A DNA stretch of 64,000 nt from Stenotrophomonas maltophilia (GTDB lineage Bacteria; Pseudomonadota; Gammaproteobacteria; Xanthomonadales; Xanthomonadaceae), in the NCBI GenBank assembly GCA_900113425.1, contig FOZF01000001.1, positions 2,005,283 to 2,069,282 on the forward strand, read 5' to 3'. The notes under the pieces are model-generated. The model made no database searches and had not been told where the DNA came from. It saw only the letters and a program-made list of their open reading frames with translations. This document shows, piece by piece, positions 60,895 through 64,000 of this stretch (its first letter is position 1; the number at the start of each line of letters is the position of its first letter). A program made the translations under genes and the position numbers.

Positions 60895-60967
60895 CGGAGA
60901 TCGGCCACCCCGATCTCCGAGGCTTGACGACGCCCTCGGAACGCATGTCCCGGGGGCGTTTTCGTTT
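60895..60967 (+). terminator. Double hairpin ending in a terminator
   Basis: The first stem is CGGAGATCGG (60895-60904) / CCGATCTCCG (60910-60919). The second is ACGCCCTCGG (60930-60939) / CCGGGGGCGT (60950-60959) with one G-T pair, followed by TTTCGTTT. The second is a good intrinsic terminator for the short ORF transcript. Confidence 0.8.
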
Positions 60968-61083
60968 GCGTCGGCACAAGGACCCGCGATGCCAGAACTG
61001 CACCCCGCGCGGCATTCCGCCGCACACTGATCGGCCATCACCCGCTCGCCGGAGTTTCTCTTCGCGCGTGCGGTCGTGCCCGG

Positions 61084-61129
61084 ACATTATCTGCATCGCC
61101 TCATGAACATTATCGCCCGCCGATAATGT
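61084..61129. promoter_or_regulatory. Candidate activator site: ACATTATC repeats
   Basis: ACATTATCG (61107-61115) and CGATAATGT (61121-61129) form a perfect 9-bp palindrome with a 5-bp spacer. A third half-site, ACATTATC, is at 61084-61091 in direct orientation, 23 bp upstream. These are AT-rich islands in a GC-rich region. They lie 50-110 bp before the weak sigma-54-like site, the usual distance for enhancer-binding-protein sites. Binding by an RtcR-type activator is only inference. Confidence 0.5.
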
Positions 61130-61178
61130 CGATGGCCTGCACCCTCGATTTTCCAACGGTCCCGTTTCGATGGCGGGC

Positions 61179-61194
61179 TGGTGCGCGCGGCGCT
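61179..61194 (+). promoter_or_regulatory. Weak sigma-54-like -24/-12 site
   Basis: TGGTGCGCGCGGCGCT keeps GG at -24 and GC at -12 with correct spacing, but otherwise matches TGGCAC-N5-TTGCA poorly. In this GC-rich region such a match could occur by chance. It would place a start near 61205, just before the first tRNA-like structure. Confidence 0.25.
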
Positions 61195-61206
61195 GCCGTG
61201 GCGTAT

Positions 61207-61297
61207 GCCGGAAGTCGCGGTCATGCCCTCGCCTGGATCGCCTGCTGGTCGCAGGCGCCGGTTCGCCGGCACGCGGTTCGATTCCGCGCGGTTCCCA
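61207..61297 (+). ncRNA. tRNA-like structure 1 (extra-arm type)
   Basis: It contains an anticodon-like arm GCCTG-CTGGTCG-CAGGC (61240-61256), a UUCG-capped hairpin GCCGG-TTCG-CCGGC (61257-61270) where a long variable arm would be, and a perfect T-arm CGCGG-TTCGATT-CCGCG (61272-61288). A D-stem GGTC/GATC (61219-61222/61236-61239) is possible. The acceptor is mostly unpaired (GGAAGTC against CGGTTCC) and there is no CCA. Not a normal tRNA; possibly part of the same RNA as structure 2. Confidence 0.45.
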
Positions 61298-61371
61298 ACT
61301 GGATAGCTCAGCCTGGTCAGAGCAACGGATCCTGAGTCCGTCTGTCGTGGGTTCAATTCCCACTCCAAACC
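61290..61371 (+). ncRNA. tRNA-like structure 2 (Y-RNA-like candidate)
   Basis: It has a complete tRNA body: positions 8-9 TA; D-stem GCTC/GAGC with GG in the loop (61306-61323); anticodon arm ACGGA-TCCTGAG-TCCGT (61325-61341); a 5-nt variable loop; and T-arm GTGGG-TTCAATT-CCCAC (61347-61363). The acceptor has only four pairs (TGGA 61300-61303 / TCCA 61364-61367), then a 6-nt one-sided bulge and GGTT (61290-61293) / AACC (61368-61371). Position 33 is C, not the invariant U. It is followed by ACA, not CCA. This suggests a tRNA mimic or a decayed tRNA rather than a working tRNA. Confidence 0.6.
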
Positions 61372-61617
61372 ACATGACCTGTCACGTCATGACTTGAAGC
61401 AACACCCGGGACGCACGTCCCAGCGGCCATCGTCGCCATCCACGGACATCGCCTTCGGGCGGAGAAGTGGAAGCAACGGGCCGCACGCCGGGCCCCGGTC
61501 CGCCGCCACTGCCCGCCTTGGTCCACCCCGGTGCTGCCTGCCGGCGGCGCCCATGGCGGTACTGCCGGCGCACCGAAGGCTCCGCGCGCGGACCGTCCAC
61601 CGGTGGCCGCCCTCTTC

Positions 61618-61677
61618 CGCGGCCTGCACGGGGTGTGCAGGCCGCCTCGCCACGACCTGATCGGCCCGGGTCGTGGC
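61618..61677 (+). other. Two hairpins in the SPFH gene leader
   Basis: GCGGCCTGCAC / GTGCAGGCCGC forms an 11-bp stem at 61619-61645, followed by GCCACGACC / GGTCGTGGC, a 9-bp stem at about 61649-61677. Neither has a T run, so they are not intrinsic terminators. They may shape the mRNA leader or belong to a third RNA domain. Confidence 0.55.
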
Positions 61678-61728
61678 GATTGGTTTCCATCGGGTCGAAC
61701 CACCAGAGCCATACAAGGAGAGACTCCC

Positions 61729-62853
61729 ATGTTCTGGACCATCAAGGTCGTGATCGGCGACGGCGAGCGCGGCCTGGTGTATCGCAACCGTCGTTTCCAG
61801 CAGGTGCTGCTGCCGGGCGTGCACCGCCTGTCACGGTTCGGCGGCTCGCCGCAGGTGGCCGTGCACAACGCATCGAAGGGCGGCGCCTACAACGGCAACG
61901 ACCAGGACAGCCTGATCGACGCGCTGGGAGCACAGCTGCACGAACACTTCGTGCTGGCCGATATCGGCGCCGCACAGGTGGGTCTGCTGCTGCGCAACGG
62001 CCGTATCGACGACGTCCTGCCGCCTGGCAGCCGCCATCTGTACTGGCGGGGTTCGGTCGACACCGAGGTGCGCGTGATGGCCTTGGGTGACGAACCGCGC
62101 GTGCCGGTCAACGTGCAGCAGCGCCTGGGCCAGCTGGGCGTACTGCCGCGGGTGGCGGTGATCAGCACCGTGCCGAGCGAATCGGTCGGCCTGCTGTTCA
62201 TCGACGGTACGCTGCGACAGACCCTGGATGCCGGACTGCACGCGTTCTGGAATTTCAACGGCAACGTGTCGGTGGAGCGCGTCGAACTGCGTGCGCGTTC
62301 GCTCGACGTGTCCGGCCAGGAGCTGCTCAGCCGCGACAAGGTGACCCTGCGGGTGAACCTGGCCGCGACCGTGCAGGTGGTCGACCCGGTGCGTGCGCAC
62401 CGCACGCTCAGCAATGCCGACGAGTTCATCTACCGGCAGCTGCAGTACGGCCTGCGCCAGGCAATCGCCACGCGCAGCCTGGATGAGCTGCTGGGCGAGA
62501 AGGCGGCGCTGGACGGTGAGATCGCCGCGCACGTGCGGGCCGCGATCGAGGGCCACGGTGTGCAGCTGCTGGGTGTCGGCATCAAGGACGTGATCCTGCC
62601 GGGCGAGATGAAGGAGATCCTCAACGGCGTGGTGCTGGCCGAGAAGCAGGCGCAGGCCAGCGTGATCCGCCGCCGCGAGGAGGCCAACGCCACCCGCTCG
62701 CAGCTCAATACCGCAAGGCTGATCGAGGACAACCCGGTGCTGATGCGGCTGAAGGAGCTGGAAGCGCTGGAGAAGGTCACCGAGAAGATCGACAAGCTCA
62801 CCGTGTTCGGCGGCCTGGATGGCGTGCTGAAGCAGCTGGTGACGATGAAGTAG
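61729..62853 (+). CDS. SPFH/slipin-family protein linked to RtcB
   Basis: 374 residues. The N-terminus MFWTIKVVIGDGERGLVYRN starts straight with a beta-strand region and lacks the hydrophobic hairpin of classical slipins. The SPFH/band-7 domain covers about 160-320 (LSRDKVTLRVNLAATVQVVDPVRA; YRQLQYGLRQAIATRSLDELL; GIKDVILPGEMKEIL), followed by a helical tail. The ribosome site AAGGAG is 8 nt before the ATG. It lies 56 bp upstream of rtcB on the same strand, as in several bacterial RNA-repair gene sets. Likely a scaffold-forming partner; role unproven. Confidence 0.88.
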   Translation: MFWTIKVVIGDGERGLVYRNRRFQQVLLPGVHRLSRFGGSPQVAVHNASKGGAYNGNDQDSLIDALGAQLHEHFVLADIGAAQVGLLLRNGRIDDVLPPGSRHLYWRGSVDTEVRVMALGDEPRVPVNVQQRLGQLGVLPRVAVISTVPSESVGLLFIDGTLRQTLDAGLHAFWNFNGNVSVERVELRARSLDVSGQELLSRDKVTLRVNLAATVQVVDPVRAHRTLSNADEFIYRQLQYGLRQAIATRSLDELLGEKAALDGEIAAHVRAAIEGHGVQLLGVGIKDVILPGEMKEILNGVVLAEKQAQASVIRRREEANATRSQLNTARLIEDNPVLMRLKELEALEKVTEKIDKLTVFGGLDGVLKQLVTMK

Positions 62854-62909
62854 GGGGCTGGGGCGGCGCAGGGACGCGCCGCCGGCCCATCAAGGAGATG
62901 GATTGCAAC

Positions 62910-64000
62910 ATGGATACTCAACACACCTATCAATGGCTGCATGCCGAGGGCACCACGCCGATCAAGGGCTGGGTGAACGGCGTGCCGCTCGAAGCGCAGG
63001 CCCATGAGCAGCTGCGCAACATCGCCGCCATTCCATTCGTCGGGCCCTGGGTGGCCGTGATGCCGGACGTGCACCTGGGAAAGGGCGCGACCGTCGGCTC
63101 GGTGATCCCGACCCGCGGGGCGATCATTCCGGCGGCGGTGGGCGTGGACATCGGCTGCGGCATGGCCGCGGTGCGCACGACGCTGCAGGCCAACGACCTG
63201 CCCGATGACCTGCGGCAGCTGCGCAACAGCATCGAGCGCAGCATCCCGGTCGGCAACGGTCGCGGCGGCGAGCATCACCGCATGCCCGACAGCATCCACA
63301 CGCGGCTGGTGCAGTCCGGCCTGGCCGCTGGCCTGGAGAAGATCAAGGACAGGCATCGCCGGATCCGCACCGACAAGCTCGATCGCCAGCTGGGCACGCT
63401 GGGTGGTGGCAACCACTTCATCGAGCTGTGCCTGGACGAGACGGATGCGGTGTGGGTGATGCTGCACAGCGGCTCGCGTGGCACCGGCAACCTGATCGGC
63501 ACGTACTTCATCGAGCAGGCCCGTCGCGAGCTGGAGCGCCGCGTGCTCGGCTTCCATCTGCCGGACAAGGACCTGGCCTTCTTCATGGAAGGCGAGCCGC
63601 TGTTCGACGACTACGTGGAAGCGGTGTCCTGGGCGCAGGACTACGCGCGGCACAACCGCGAGGCGATGATGGCGCGCGTGCTGGCCGAGATGCGGCATCG
63701 GCTGCCGCCGTTCCGGCTGGCGGCGATGGCCGTCAACTGCCACCACAACTACGTGCAGAAGGAAACGCACGCCGGGCAGGAACTGCTGGTCACCCGCAAG
63801 GGTGCGGTCAGTGCACGCCAGGGCGAACTGGGCATCATCCCCGGCAGCATGGGCACGCGCAGCTACATCGTGCGTGGCAAGGGCAATGCAGACAGCTTCC
63901 ACAGCTGCAGCCACGGCGCAGGCCGGGTGATGAGCCGCGGCATGGCACGCGAGCAGATCACACTGGCCCAGCACCGCGAGGCGACCGCGCATGTGGAGTG
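62910..64000 (+). CDS. rtcB: RNA 3'-phosphate:5'-hydroxyl ligase RtcB (3' end missing)
   Basis: 363 residues are visible before the window ends, against about 400 for the family. RtcB joins RNA 2',3'-cyclic phosphate or 3'-phosphate ends to 5'-hydroxyls using GTP and Mn2+. The metal ligands are Cys83 in GVDIGCGM, His169 in LGGGNHFIEL and His186 in LHSGSRGTG. AVNCHHNY and SHGAGRVMSR (His335, the guanylated histidine of the family) are intact. ATG 62910 has AAGGAG 12 nt upstream; an in-frame ATG at 62898 is too close to it. Confidence 0.95.
   Translation, partial: MDTQHTYQWLHAEGTTPIKGWVNGVPLEAQAHEQLRNIAAIPFVGPWVAVMPDVHLGKGATVGSVIPTRGAIIPAAVGVDIGCGMAAVRTTLQANDLPDDLRQLRNSIERSIPVGNGRGGEHHRMPDSIHTRLVQSGLAAGLEKIKDRHRRIRTDKLDRQLGTLGGGNHFIELCLDETDAVWVMLHSGSRGTGNLIGTYFIEQARRELERRVLGFHLPDKDLAFFMEGEPLFDDYVEAVSWAQDYARHNREAMMARVLAEMRHRLPPFRLAAMAVNCHHNYVQKETHAGQELLVTRKGAVSARQGELGIIPGSMGTRSYIVRGKGNADSFHSCSHGAGRVMSRGMAREQITLAQHREATAHVE

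Larger units (their letters stand above)
60651..61728. other. Long non-coding region upstream of the SPFH-rtcB genes
   Basis: 1,078 bp with no normal protein gene. In order it holds: an inverted-repeat operator (60715-60752), a 36-codon ORF (60773-60883), two hairpins, the second a terminator (60895-60967), an ACATTATC half-site plus palindrome (61084-61129), a weak sigma-54-like site (61179-61194), two adjacent tRNA-like structures (61207-61371) and two more hairpins (61618-61677) before the SPFH start. Confidence 0.7.

Noticed and set aside
61290-61371. Ordinary glutamine-type tRNA (CTG at the anticodon position)
   Set aside because: C instead of the invariant U33, a four-pair acceptor with a bulge and no CCA argue against a working tRNA. 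It was kept instead as a tRNA-like RNA candidate.

Overview
The window is 64 kb of GC-rich chromosome whose gene content, gene order and dispersed GTAG-type palindromes (the family described as SMAG repeats) point to a Stenotrophomonas of the S. maltophilia group (Xanthomonadaceae). This is inferred from recognised protein families and repeats, not from a database match. Almost everything is core housekeeping. No prophage, insertion sequence, CRISPR array or rRNA gene was seen.

Layout. 1-4658: end of a sugar-porter MFS transporter, a SecD-P1-like lipoprotein coupled to an HdeD-type membrane protein, comF and a ClC chloride channel. 4770-9697: biotin cluster bioB-bioF-bioH-SDR-bioC, preceded by a clear BirA-type operator; bioA and bioD are absent. 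9763-14987: DUF218 and serine/threonine dehydratase genes, a Gly/Tyr/Pro-rich lipoprotein, a structured non-coding stretch, mnmG and a gamma-carbonic anhydrase. 15110-21826: six-gene operon RDD, SpoIIM, DUF4129, DUF4350, MoxR ATPase, DUF58, with several overlapping start and stop codons. 21827-22409: a tandem array of 147-172 bp units, each joining the 3' end of the DUF58 gene to a SMAG palindrome pair. 22410-24168: ygiC/ygiB pair. 24402-41034: ilvD, dinG, aroE, hemB, bestrophin, DUF885 and DPP-IV-like peptidases, a Coa1-like protein, a GST and several small membrane proteins. 41236-45570: TonB-like lipoprotein, AraC regulator, NatAB-type ABC exporter coupled to a secreted peptidase. 47305-53769: DUF1203, a chitin-active AA10 LPMO, ferredoxin-NADP reductase, a second ABC exporter, a ketopantoate reductase-like protein and a Rossmann protein whose C-terminus is encoded by a SMAG element. 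53760-60650: tatD, hrpB, a pseudouridine synthase, an exported SAM-methyltransferase-like protein and an aldo/keto reductase.

The most interesting segment is 60651-64000. About 1.1 kb without a protein-coding gene of normal size holds an operator-like inverted repeat with a short ORF and terminator, an AT-rich palindrome with an extra half-site, and two adjacent tRNA-like structures. One has a complete tRNA body but a broken acceptor stem and C at position 33. They lie directly upstream of an SPFH/slipin gene and rtcB, the RNA 3'-phosphate ligase. In Salmonella, rtcB is co-encoded with the Ro60 orthologue and tRNA-mimicking Y RNAs, so this locus is a candidate RNA-repair island with its own non-coding RNAs. 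That functional link is inference. No Ro60/TROVE gene lies in the window, and rtcB is cut by its end.
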